64,000 nucleotides of DNA from Panagrolaimus kolymaensis (taxonomy: Eukaryota > Nematoda > Chromadorea > Rhabditida > Panagrolaimidae). The position numbers and the translations under genes are program-made. The notes below the pieces were generated by a model. That model was not told where the DNA came from and ran no database searches. It saw only the letters and a list, made by a program, of their open reading frames with translations. Every line of letters begins with the position of its first letter. The first letter of the stretch is position 1. Location: NCBI GenBank assembly GCA_028622995.1, contig JAJQJQ010000025.1, positions 3,409,135 to 3,473,134 of the forward strand, written 5' to 3'. Of the stretch, positions 11,438 through 20,816 are shown piece by piece.

Positions 11438-11816
11438 TTAAAGTCGAGTATAAGGTGGTGGCGGTTCTGATGGATTAGTATTTGAATTTGTGTTGTTTTG
11501 TTGCTGTGGTTTGCGTGGAGTAGTGGTTGTTGTTATTGCTCGAGGAACCATCTGCTGTTGCGGTGGTTTATAAACCGATGGAGCTTGTTGTTGATTCATT
11601 CTCATTGGTGGTTGCCCTGGTTGTCGGCGAACTTCAATTACTTCTCGAACGTCTAAAATAAAAACATTTTGAACCTATTTTTTAGATATTCCAAAATATT
11701 ATTTTCATTCGAATAAAACTTACAAACTTGCCGAGGTTGTGCTTTTCTAACTGTTCTAATTCTTGGAATACAACAAATAATAAATACCATTTTCCATTCA
11801 ACAAAATGATTCACCG
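11438..11816 (-). CDS. PPxY-motif protein, 3' exons
   Basis: Two exons can be read: 11816-11724 (after acceptor TTTATTTAG, phase 2 in) and 11652-11438. The peptide starts VNHFVEWKMVFIICC, continues with a basic stretch (PRIRTVRKAQPRQ), then a long Q/P/T/N-rich tail ending PPPPYTRL. PPPY is a WW-domain binding motif, and a hydrophobic/Cys patch followed by basic residues and a proline-rich tail is typical of small single-pass membrane proteins recruited by NEDD4-type ligases. The first ATG in this frame, at 11790, would give 93 aa, but the open frame and acceptor upstream suggest more 5' exons, perhaps beyond the foldback element at 11938. Domain role is inferred from the motif only. Confidence 0.65.
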
Positions 11817-11937
11817 CTAAATAAAATGAAAGAAACTTTGAAAATTTTAGAGACGCTTTAAATTCACCAATCGATTATTTTCTTTTTTTACATATCACTT
11901 TTCCTTTTAAAACTTTGATAAGCAACTCTTCTTTTAC

Positions 11938-13007
11938 TTAAGAGAGGTTCTACGAGTTGATTCAAATAGGGCGGAACAAAATTTTTTTTATTTTTTATTT
12001 TTCTTTACCAATCGGTTCTAAATAATATTTAAAAATTATTGGCGTCAAGCTTTTTCTCAAAAACTAAGCTGGATATGCTAATTTTTTATATTGAAGTTGA
12101 AAGCATTCATTAACTTCAAAAATTCAGCTAAATTCACCCATGAAGTTTAAAAATTATGTGTTTTCATGATATTATGTAATAGATTGCGGGCTAATTTATG
12201 GTGTATACCATATATTTTAATGTTCTGTAAAAATCAGGAGAAATTTGCATATTTAAACTTCAAAAGGCTGTAACTTTTGATCCAGAACATATCCGGGACC
12301 TAAGAAAAAAACCATATATTCCCCAGAATCTCTACTTTATTATGCAAAAGAAAATTAATTTTTACAAGGAGTCGGTTTTGAGAACCATAATTAAACGTGC
12401 CAGTGATAACATTTTTAACGGGGAAAATGGTTTTTCAATTTTTTCTTTCATTGAAAACAATTCGAACATAATGCCAAAATAACAAAGAGAGAAAGGGAAA
12501 AACACCATTTTCTCCGTTAAAAATGTGGTTTTGAACACATTTAATTATGGTTCTCAAAACCGACCCCTTGTAAAAATAAAATTTCTTTTAGATAATGAAG
12601 TAGAGATCCTGGGGAATATATGGTATTTTTCTTAGGTCCCGGATATGTTCTGGATCAAAAGTTACAGCCTTTTGAAGTTTAAATATGCAAATTTCTCCTG
12701 ATTTTTACAGAACATTAAAATATATGGTATACACCATAAATTAGCCCGCAATCTATTACATAATATCATGAAAACACATAATTTTTAAACTTCATGGGTG
12801 AATTTAGCTGAATTTTTGAAGTTAATGAATGCTTTCAACTTCAATATAAAAAATTAGCATATCCAGCTTAGTTTTTGAGAAAAAGCTTGACGCCAATAAT
12901 TTTTAAATATTATTTAGAACCGATTGGTAAAGAAAAATAAAAAATAAAAAAAATTTTGTTCCGCCGACTTCGAAAATCTTTAAATTTACTCGTAGAGTCT
13001 CTCTTAA
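11938..13007. mobile_element. 1.07-kb foldback element
   Basis: Two arms of roughly 500 bases are inverted copies of each other around a centre near 12,465. Outer ends read TTAAGAGAG...CTACGAG on the left and the reverse complement on the right; ends coincide with TTAA, the target of piggyBac-type elements, although a palindromic end cannot prove duplication. The outermost 40 or so bases differ between arms. No ORF of note. It lies just upstream of, or inside, the 5' part of the PPxY gene. Confidence 0.9.
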
Positions 13008-13893
13008 CAATGGAGAGTCCTTCTTTCATTTTTTATCAAAGCTATTTCCAAATACATAGATTTAAAGGGTATTGCTTTCGACTAAATGTTAAAAAGCTTT
13101 TATCAATAAAATATAAAGAAAGCTTTTTATCATAGTTCTTAAATCAACGTGTCAAATGACGTGCATAATAGCTGAATGCAAAAGTATTATGTTAACACTT
13201 ACAATATTTTCAATATTTTATTGAAGTGCTCATCAATAATTTATCTATCAAGCTTTAACAGCAAAAACACAATACATGTTAAAATGCAACAAAAAATGGT
13301 GTGTTTTTTTCCCTTAATGAGATACCGTATTTACTTTATCCAAAATTTTCTGCCCACATACAAATAATCAACAAACAAAAAATCCAAGAAGTTGTGTGTT
13401 TTGGTTCAATTTTTTCTTTTATAAAATCGACTAACTTTGATAGATAAATAAATAAACTGAAAACCATCTAAGCTGTTAGATTATGAAAAAATACTAACAT
13501 TGTATCATTAATTAGCAAATCTTGTATCGCTCATAGCGGCTTTAATCAGAGAGATACTTCAACGATTGACGACTTATATTTTTTAGCATCACCAATAAAT
13601 GTTTTAGAAAAATTATTACTTACCTATTTTGAAAAAATGCTTTGGGCATTTATAAAGTTTTTGTCATCGCGCTGGTTCTCGACTCGACTTTTTTTGTTGC
13701 CGCTGAAATCGAAAATTTGTTTTCAACTTGAATCAAGCATTTTTCTTCAAAAGTTTATTTGTTGTTGATTCGTGTTTATTCTTCTCTTGTTTACTTAATT
13801 CACTAAATAATATACATACATTTTCTAGATTGAGTGCTGTTTAACTGTTATTACCACTTGATCTCGACCGTTGTCTTCATACTTCAAATTACT
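13008..13893. other. Intergenic, possible untranslated exon
   Basis: On the minus strand, about 13,700 to 13,623, a segment is bounded by TTTCAG and GTAAGT but holds no long open frame. It could be a 5' untranslated exon of the PPxY gene. Otherwise nothing supported. Confidence 0.35.
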
Positions 13894-14321
13894 ATGGATC
13901 CTTCAATGGTTGTAAGCACACATGAGCAATGGGTACCTTTAGGTACCTTTTTAGGTAGCCTATAGGCAGCAGACAGCATTACTTTTTCGAAATTTTCATA
14001 AATATTCAAAGGGAGGAGTACGTTCTTTTTCAAGAAAAAAATTATAGGCAGCACCGATCTCCCAAAAATTTGGAAAACTTATCAAAGGGGAGAGTACGTG
14101 CTTTTTTTATAGGCAGCACAGTTTTAAAAATCGAAGGTACCCATATGCCCATGTGTGGTTGTAAGTTTCTTCCTCAAACATAATTGTTTTTTATTTTATC
14201 GTTTTTAGGAAGTTGAATATCCATTTGCAACACGATGGAAAATTTCTGAGAAATCGTTGAGAAAAGCAGCTGCACAAGATAATGGATTTGGAAATGTAAA
14301 AACTGATGAGCTTAAAATTGT
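13894..14321 (+). pseudogene. Decayed 5' fragment of a BTB gene
   Basis: Copy of the first exon (MDPSMV, 13894-13911) and the start of the second exon (from 14209, EVEYPFATRWKISEKSLRKA) of the BTB gene at 3699-4912. Similarity ends near 14321 inside the second exon, where the sequence turns into an opposite-strand receptor fragment. The BTB and BACK parts are absent, so it cannot make the protein. The intron carries a 241-bp MITE that the parent lacks. Confidence 0.85.
13917..14157. mobile_element. hAT-like MITE, 241 bp, with 8-bp target duplication
   Basis: Flanked by GTTGTAAG on both sides (13909-13916 and 14158-14165). Ends are inverted: CACACATGAGCAATGGGTAC on the left, and the right end reverse-complemented reads CACACATGGGCATATGGGTA. 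No ORF. The paralogous BTB intron at 4869-4894 has the uninterrupted site (ATTGTAAGTTTCTTC). An 8-bp duplication and CA...TG ends fit the hAT superfamily. Confidence 0.9.
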
Positions 14322-14324
14322 TCC

Positions 14325-14432
14325 ACAAAGTAACAAAGGAGTGATGAGCAAACTTAAAAATGAAGTTAAATATGAATAATAATAATAAAAAGTTATTAAT
14401 GACTCAGATGGAACAATATCGGTTGAATCCAT
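14325..14432 (-). pseudogene. Fragment of an Srh-like receptor (N-terminus)
   Basis: Reads MDSTDIVPSESLITF then YYYYSYLTSFLSLLITPLLL, matching the first 40 residues of the Srh-like genes at 18711 and 19197. Similarity stops at the junction with the BTB fragment, which points at it from the other strand. Only TM1 remains. Confidence 0.85.
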
Positions 14433-15379
14433 TTTTTGTTTCAATTTCAACTAAAATTTACTTATGAAAAAATAGAAAAAATGAAAATAATTTTAAAATT
14501 TAATAATACAAAAACTAAGAAACTAATAAATTAAAGCATTTTATATTTATAAAAAAATTTCTTTTATGACATGTCAAAAATGCTCCTAAAAAGGAAATTT
14601 AATTTTTTACATTTAATATTTTGAGGAACGCCATCTGGTTTGCCTTTCTCACTCTCAATAAATCATGCTTTTTAGCCATTTAAAATTCCAAATATGTAAT
14701 TACATTTGCCTAAGATTATTTCAATAAAATTAAACATTCAAGCGTCCTCCAATGTAAATTCCAAGTATTTGAAAAATAAATTCTAAAAGTAGTCTATGCT
14801 TTTTGTGTTTTTAGGTGCATTTTTATTTCCTGTTTTCTGGTTTTAACTCAAACAAAAAAAGATTTTGTATTGAAAAACACCGGCCTAGTTTTATTTTAGA
14901 AAATAAATTAAAATTCCCTTCGTTTTTTAAATATATTAAAAGCTGAAAACTCCACTACAAAATATTTTTTTAATAATCTTGGGTTAAGATAAAGCTAACA
15001 AACAACATACCCAAATATGTAATTTCATGGTACTTTGATTTTTATTTTTAAAAATTTTAAAACCGAAAATAGTAACCATTTTGTCATGTCCTTTTTAAAA
15101 AAAGAGAAAAGTAGAAAGTGTAACACCCGAAAATAAGCTGATGATGTTAGGTATCAGAAGAAAGGAAAAAATGTGAAAAAAGATAATATGTAGGTCCTAT
15201 TCACCGGAGGGAGATTATGTGAGGTACATTGAGATTTGAATTAAGATCCCAAACAAAAGAAAAAAAGAATGAAAAAATTAGCATAAAATTGTTCATTCAT
15301 TTGTAACAGTGTTTGAAGAATGCTTTAATTTTTATTGAAGTGAAAATGAAGCGGTGATGAGTGGTTGCTTTATTTGAGG
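14433..15379. other. Intergenic, repeat-related
   Basis: AT-rich. The end, about 15,340-15,380, contains AATGAAGCGGTGATGAG, shared with 54,955-54,975, so part of it belongs to a dispersed repeat. No gene. Confidence 0.5.
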
Positions 15380-15745
15380 TGCTGCAGGATCTAAAGATGT
15401 TTAAGGATCCAAAAAATAAGAAGGATCTAAAGATGCAGGAGGATCCAAGGAAGAGGAAGGATCCAAAGAAGGGGAAGGATATAAAAATAAGAAAGAACGA
15501 AAGGTGAAGAAGGATCTAAAAATAAGAAGGATCCATAGATGCAGGAGGATCCAAAGAAGAGGAAGGATCCAAAGAAAAGGAAGGATCTAAAGAATAGGAA
15601 AGATCCAAAGAAGGGGAAGGATCCAAAGATACAAAGAAGGATCGAAAGAAGAGGAAGGGTCCCAAAAATAAGGTGGATCCTAAGATGCGAAGGATCTAAA
15701 GATGTTGAAGGATGATATGATGAAGGAGGATCCAAAGATGAGTCT
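15380..15745. repeat. GGATCC minisatellite
   Basis: Degenerate tandem array of an approximately 18-bp purine-rich unit, AGGATCCAAAGAAGAGGA, repeated about 20 times. The minus strand can be read as a Ser/Phe/Leu repeat (GSFLFFGSFLFFGS), which I regard as a by-product. Confidence 0.85.
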
Positions 15746-16269
15746 TAAGGACTTTAAAAAAAAGAAAATGTGTTGTGTGGAGAGTGTAAATAGTTTGCTC
15801 ATCTTATTTTGTTGTTTGATTGAGACCTTATGAGGCGAGATTAGAATTGTACGTTACTAATATGTGGATGTTGGGTGAAAAAATAAGATATTAAGTTAAG
15901 AAATGAGGGGAGCCTGAGCACCTGAAAGGTGTTCAACTCCATTACTTTTAAGAATAAAACTATATAATTAAAAATTCTCAATATTAAAGTCAAGCTTCTT
16001 TATCAGAATCTATCGATAGCTAATTTGATCATAGCTTTGAATTAAATGATTGAATGAAAAAATAAATAGCAAAGCGTGATGATAAAATTTTAGCATCTGG
16101 GTCTGATGTGAAAAAAAAGAAAGATAAGTAAGGTTAGCAATCATTTCTTGGTAATACAAAAAAGAAGCCGATATTATTATTTTATTTATGTTAATTACTA
16201 AAGAGCTTTGCTAATGAATATTTTTTAATGAAATTTGAAAATCTGTTTTCTAAAAAAGAAAGAGAAACA
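15746..16269. other. Intergenic, no gene seen
   Basis: AT-rich, no supported feature. Confidence 0.5.
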
Positions 16270-16368
16270 AGCAGAGAGCCTCCCGTAGGGAGGCGAACCT
16301 GCTTGTAATTATTATATCAAAAGTTGATTTACAACATAGAGGTCGACCATCTGAGCCATTGCGGAAAA
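16270..16368 (-). other. tRNA-like sequence with A and B boxes
   Basis: On the minus strand TGGCTCAGATGG matches the tRNA A box and GGTTCGCCTCC matches the B box, about 60 bases apart. The 3' end forms a hairpin CCTCCC-TA-CGGGAGG. I cannot fold a proper acceptor stem or a 7-base anticodon loop, so this is a tRNA relic or a tRNA-derived (SINE-like) piece, not a working tRNA. Confidence 0.4.
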
Positions 16369-16701
16369 AAGATATCATAAAAATGGCTAGAAACGGTTTT
16401 CTAATTCACTTTTGACTTTGATATTTAGCGTTTTTCAAAAAGATTGTTTAGATTTTTATATATAGCCATTATTAGCTAGATTCGAAAAACCGCTTTCTTA
16501 AATCCATCGAATTAGTTTGCAACAAAAAATTAAAATAATCATCGCTGCTCAAAGCTTTCAACGTCAAATTACACGAAGAAGAAAAAAAAAACACAATTGT
16601 TCAAAAAATAGAATTTATTTATTCAAAACATTTAAAAGCAAAAGAAAAACACACAGACAAAGTAAAAAATTCATTGCTTCTTTTTCTTCTTTTCTTCTGT
16701 T

Positions 16702-17010
16702 TTAACCTTCATAAACATTTTTCATTTCTTTAGGTGCACCAAGACGTTTAGGAGTTTTTTGAAGTGGTTTTGGAGATGGATCAAATTCAATTGGATTTTC
16801 ATCTGATGTAGCTATTTCAGGCATATTGATATGATTATTGGTTGTTGTTAAAGGTGATGATGAAGTTGGTAGTAATGTTTGTGGAGCAACCGTAGCATTT
16901 GATGATGGTTTTAATGCAGATGGAAGAGTACATGGTTGTTTATGAAATCCTTTATTTGCTTCTAAAATTGCGAATACATCAGCTGGAAGTGGAAGATCAT
17001 GATTTGGCAT
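16702..17010 (-). CDS. Small hypothetical protein (102 aa)
   Basis: Single-exon frame from ATG at 17010 to a stop at 16702. Starts MPNHDLPLPADVFAILEANK, followed by a Pro/Ser/Thr/Asn-rich middle and a basic end with KTPKRLGAPKEMKN. No signal peptide, membrane segment or known domain; probably largely disordered and intracellular. Codon use is less AT-biased than the surrounding non-coding DNA, which supports a real gene. The family is not recognised. It could also be one exon of a longer gene. Confidence 0.5.
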   Translation of the reverse strand: MPNHDLPLPADVFAILEANKGFHKQPCTLPSALKPSSNATVAPQTLLPTSSSPLTTTNNHINMPEIATSDENPIEFDPSPKPLQKTPKRLGAPKEMKNVYEG

Positions 17011-17382
17011 TCTTTTTTAATTTGATTTGAATTGAAAAAAGTTGAATTGAATTGAAGCACAGGAGTGAATTGAGTTGTTTTTTTGATTTTGACTTTGACA
17101 ATGAACAATTTTTGTTTGACACACGAGAATGAAAAAAAAGTAATGAAAAATCTATGAGAAAAGAAAAGTTTTTCTAAGAAATGAAAAAATTTGCATTATT
17201 TGGTTGAAAGCTTTAAATTTTTTTTGTGCACGTATTTTTCGTGATAATGCATTGTCGGTTATTAGAGTTATACGTTTGTTTTTATATAAACCAAAGAAGT
17301 TTTATCTTTGTGTTATTTTTCGTTTAGAATATATTCTAGCATCCAAGAAGCTAATAATAGTATGCAAAAAGTACACATTTTA
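17011..17382. other. Intergenic, no gene seen
   Basis: Upstream of the small hypothetical gene and downstream of the broken Srh-like receptor. Nothing supported. Confidence 0.5.
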
Positions 17383-18711
17383 TTATCGATTTATAATAAC
17401 ATTAACTTTTCTAATTTTATAACCAAAACATGGAAATACTTTAGACAATAATTTTGTTACAGATTTTTGATAAGGTGAAACAAAAAATAAAGTCGTAATG
17501 GTGTCGCGAATATCATCGCGATTATTCATCTCTCTCTCTCTTTCTCTCTTTTATCTTCCCGCTTTCCCAGACATGTTTACTAATTGTGTTTTTTATTATT
17601 CACACTTATTTACATCGTCCACTAAAGATCATATCCCTTTCTATCTCTCACTCTCTTATCTCTTCCTTATGATTCATTTTCTCTTTGTTTCAAGCCCATA
17701 TAAAAGCTTCGCAGCTTTTAACTAAAATTACACTTCGTTGGGTTCACATTTCGTTTGGACTCTTTTGGTTTTCTCTTTGAAATGGTTTAAATAAAGAAAT
17801 TAAATATCTTTTCTCGACAAATGGATTCCACTATAAAATGAGTTAAAACAACGCAAAAACCTAAACATGCAGCTTCTGCAGTGTTTGGAATTTGAAATCG
17901 AATACAAATCATAAGAAAAATGCATGGAAATAACATAAAAACTAAAAGGATTAACACTTGTATGATGCCACTAAAAATTAATGATGGTTTCAATGATGAG
18001 TTCACTTTATTTAATTTTGATGTGGTTAAAATATAAAAGAAAAATATTGAAAAGAATATTGCAATTATAACAGCTAATAAATCAATTATGATTATATGTA
18101 ATTATAAACGGGGTTTCTATAATCGAAAAAGGAATCAAAACAAACGCAGGCTCAATAATCGATAAATTTGTAAATAATGATGAATCAGAATAATCTTCCC
18201 ATTGATTAAATTCATTTGGAGCAGATAGAAATTTAGTTAAATAAATTCCTACAAGCGAATAAATAATTGCTGTAACAGCAAAAATACTAAAAATAAATAA
18301 CTTTTTACTAAACCAGCCTGAATTTCCAATTGGAAAAACAAGCATATAACGGCAACATAATGTGGCAGATAAAGATGAAATACAATGAACAACAAGCATA
18401 ATTGTGATTAGAGAAACAATAAGTGAAGTTTGAGCATTTCCATTTCTAAATAACCCCAAAGGATATCCACTTAATGTAGGGGATAAAATCAAAAGTTTGG
18501 TTAATGCCATGAAAGTTTGGAAACTTAAACACCAAATTGAATGATTTAATATTGGCCATTTAAAAGATTTTAGGTTCTTGGATTGTGTAAGGATTACATA
18601 AAATAATAATGGCGTGATTAACCAACTTACAAACAAAGTCAAATATGAATAATAATAATAAAAATTTATTATAATCTCTGATGGGAAACTTATAATAGAT
18701 GATGAATACAT
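17383..18711 (-). pseudogene. Broken Srh-like receptor
   Basis: Starts intact at 18711 (N-terminal block NFYYYYSYLTLFVSWLITPL) and follows the intact neighbour at 19197 through TM4. Near 18,090-18,100 the frame shifts by one: the original frame stops soon after, and the next frame continues as DLLAVIIAIFF through TM6. The frame then breaks again after IVESI at about 17,820. About 325 bases of unrelated, pyrimidine-rich DNA follow, and the final helix and tail (TTLFFVSPYQKSVTKLLSK) resume near 17,500 and stop at 17,383. So there are at least two disabling changes: a frameshift and an insertion in TM7. Confidence 0.85.
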
Positions 18712-19196
18712 TTCTTAAAAAAATAATTCGAAATTAATGTGACAAAAAATGCTAACAGCAAATTTTTTATTACGAAATTCTACCGGAAATAAATAACCCA
18801 CACTTTTTTAGTGGCGAGATTATTTAAAACAAAAACCTTTTCGATATAATTTACTACTAACAACTAAACCAATGATGATTTACCACTTTTAAAAAAACGT
18901 TATTTCATTTGCAAAATGCCGTTTGAAAAGCTTTTTAAAAAAATTCCATTTAATAAATATAAATTTTTTATGAGTAATAAGAAATCACCTTTAAGCTATA
19001 TTTCTCAGTGTCTTTTTTTCTCACTCTTATGTCTGCTTATTTCTTCAGTCGTCAACTAATTTATATTTTTTAAGCCTCATATCAGAAAACTTAACAAAAC
19101 AGGTGAGAAAAAAAAATAAGAAATTGAAAAAAGCGTTTTAAAACTGAACGTTTTTTATTGGGTAAAAACTTTTGACTTTACTTATAACAATTACCC
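18712..19196. other. Divergent spacer between two Srh-like receptors
   Basis: 485 bases separating head-to-head receptors; would hold both promoters. No clear TATA box or other site can be picked out by eye. Confidence 0.5.
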
Positions 19197-20201
19197 ATGA
19201 AGTCGAGCATAATCTTACCATCATCAATGCTGAGGGATTTCTATTATTATTATTCATATTTCACTTTATTTTCAAGTTGGATAATCACGCCTTTGTTGTT
19301 TTATGTTATTTTAACCCAATCTAAAAAACTCAAAAATTTCAAATGGTTTATTTTCAATCATTCAATTTGGTGTTTAGCATTTGAAACATTTTTTGCTTCA
19401 GTTAAACCATTTTTTCTTGTTCCTGCTGCAGCGGGATTTCCATTAGGATTATTAAAAAATGGAAATTATCGAATCACCGCAATTGCAACCATAATAGGTT
19501 TGACATTAGTTGTTAATTGCGTGGCTGCATTGTGCTCAACATTATTTTGCCGTTATATTCTTGTATTTCCAAATGGAGTTACAGGATATTTAAGTAATAC
19601 AAGATTTAGTTTTGTTATTGCTATTTTTATTTTTATAATTTATTCAACCCTTGGATATACTTTTGTTCAAATTTTTTTAATTGATGATTTACCCATCCAT
19701 CAATTTTCACTTGAATATGATCAAACATTAGTGAATTATGTTGCGAATGAACCAAGCTTCTTTTTCATTCCATATTCAATATGTAAAATGCCATTATTTA
19801 TTGTATTTATAATTCTTATAATCATTTTTACGTTAGGTTTAGTAACAATTATATTTTTTCTTTATCTTTTTATAACTCTAAAAACTAAAACTGCAACCGC
19901 TAAATTAAAGCGTTCGCTACTTTTGAGTGCAACAGTGCAATCCTTATTTGCAATAATTTTTTTGTTTTTACCTTGCTGTTATATGATTATTTGCATATAT
20001 TTTCAAATTCATGATTCAGCTTCAACTATGTGTGTATTTTTTTGTTTTGTTGTAACTCATTCTTTAGCAGAATCCATCGCAACATTAGCTTTTGTTTCGC
20101 CATATCGAAAATGCGCAACGAAATTATTTTTAAAATTTTTTGTTTGTTGTAGACGAAAGCCTCGAGTTTCTATGATTACGGTAAAAGTTGGATTGCATTA
20201 A
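19197..20201 (+). CDS. Srh-like 7TM chemoreceptor, intact
   Basis: Single exon, 334 aa, same length as the receptor at 5615-6619. Motifs in order: DFYYYYSYFTLFSSW (TM1), TQSKKLKNFKWFIFNHS, FCRYILVFPNG (end of TM3), LKRSLLLSATVQSLF before TM6, ESIATLAFVSPYRKC at the end of TM7, and a basic tail. Head-to-head with the broken copy at 18711, so the pair probably arose by an inverted local duplication and only this copy survived. Predicted sensory receptor; ligand unknown. Confidence 0.9.
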   Translation: MKSSIILPSSMLRDFYYYYSYFTLFSSWIITPLLFYVILTQSKKLKNFKWFIFNHSIWCLAFETFFASVKPFFLVPAAAGFPLGLLKNGNYRITAIATIIGLTLVVNCVAALCSTLFCRYILVFPNGVTGYLSNTRFSFVIAIFIFIIYSTLGYTFVQIFLIDDLPIHQFSLEYDQTLVNYVANEPSFFFIPYSICKMPLFIVFIILIIIFTLGLVTIIFFLYLFITLKTKTATAKLKRSLLLSATVQSLFAIIFLFLPCCYMIICIYFQIHDSASTMCVFFCFVVTHSLAESIATLAFVSPYRKCATKLFLKFFVCCRRKPRVSMITVKVGLH

Positions 20202-20816
20202 CATTGTCTTATTCATGTGTTTTTTTTGTACAATAAATTTGCTATTTTAAATTATTAATTCGGTATTCGAAATCAGTCTTACAGAACATTTTTTTGTTAA
20301 ATTTTTTAAGCCGAACATAAAATAACAAAATTAAAAACCAACTTAAAACAATTGGATCTTTTCTCTTAATTCGTAAAAGCTTTTCATCCACCAACAAAAG
20401 ATTACAAAACTTCATAACTCCCTTGCATCATCTTCTGAAAAAATACAGACTAAAATTTAAAAATCTAAATTAAATATTTTTAAAATATTTGAACTTACTG
20501 CACAAAGTATAAACACATTTTTAGTTTGTGGTCTTTCTTGAAGAAAAAAAACAAAAAAAAATGTCCAGTCGTTCCGGCAGCAGGCAACACATGCTTGCGT
20601 TTGAATGTATGTGTGTCCATTAAATGTAGCCGTGTCTCTTTCTTGCTTTCTTTACCTTAGATGATGAAAAAAAAAACGTTGCATCATCTAGTGTAAAAAA
20701 AACGTGTGGCGGCTACTCGGTTGTTTTTAGTATAAAAAGCCAAGTTTTTTCCATAAAAATAACTCAAATTTTTAAAAGAAATTTATTAGAAAGTTTTTAT
20801 TTTGTTGTGATCGAAC
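20202..20816. other. Intergenic with TATA-like box
   Basis: Holds the promoter of the methyltransferase; TATAAAAA at 20731-20738 lies 79 bases before its ATG. A minus-strand pair of splice-like sites near 20,450-20,540 encloses only very short frames and is not called. Confidence 0.5.

Noticed and set aside
15427..15735. 102-codon minus-strand frame of Ser/Phe/Leu repeats
   Set aside because: Direct translation of the GGATCC minisatellite; no start or signal features.
20400..20545. Minus-strand pair of exons with GTAAGT and TTTTAG
   Set aside because: Encodes at most about 13 residues in any phase; splice-like words are common in AT-rich DNA.
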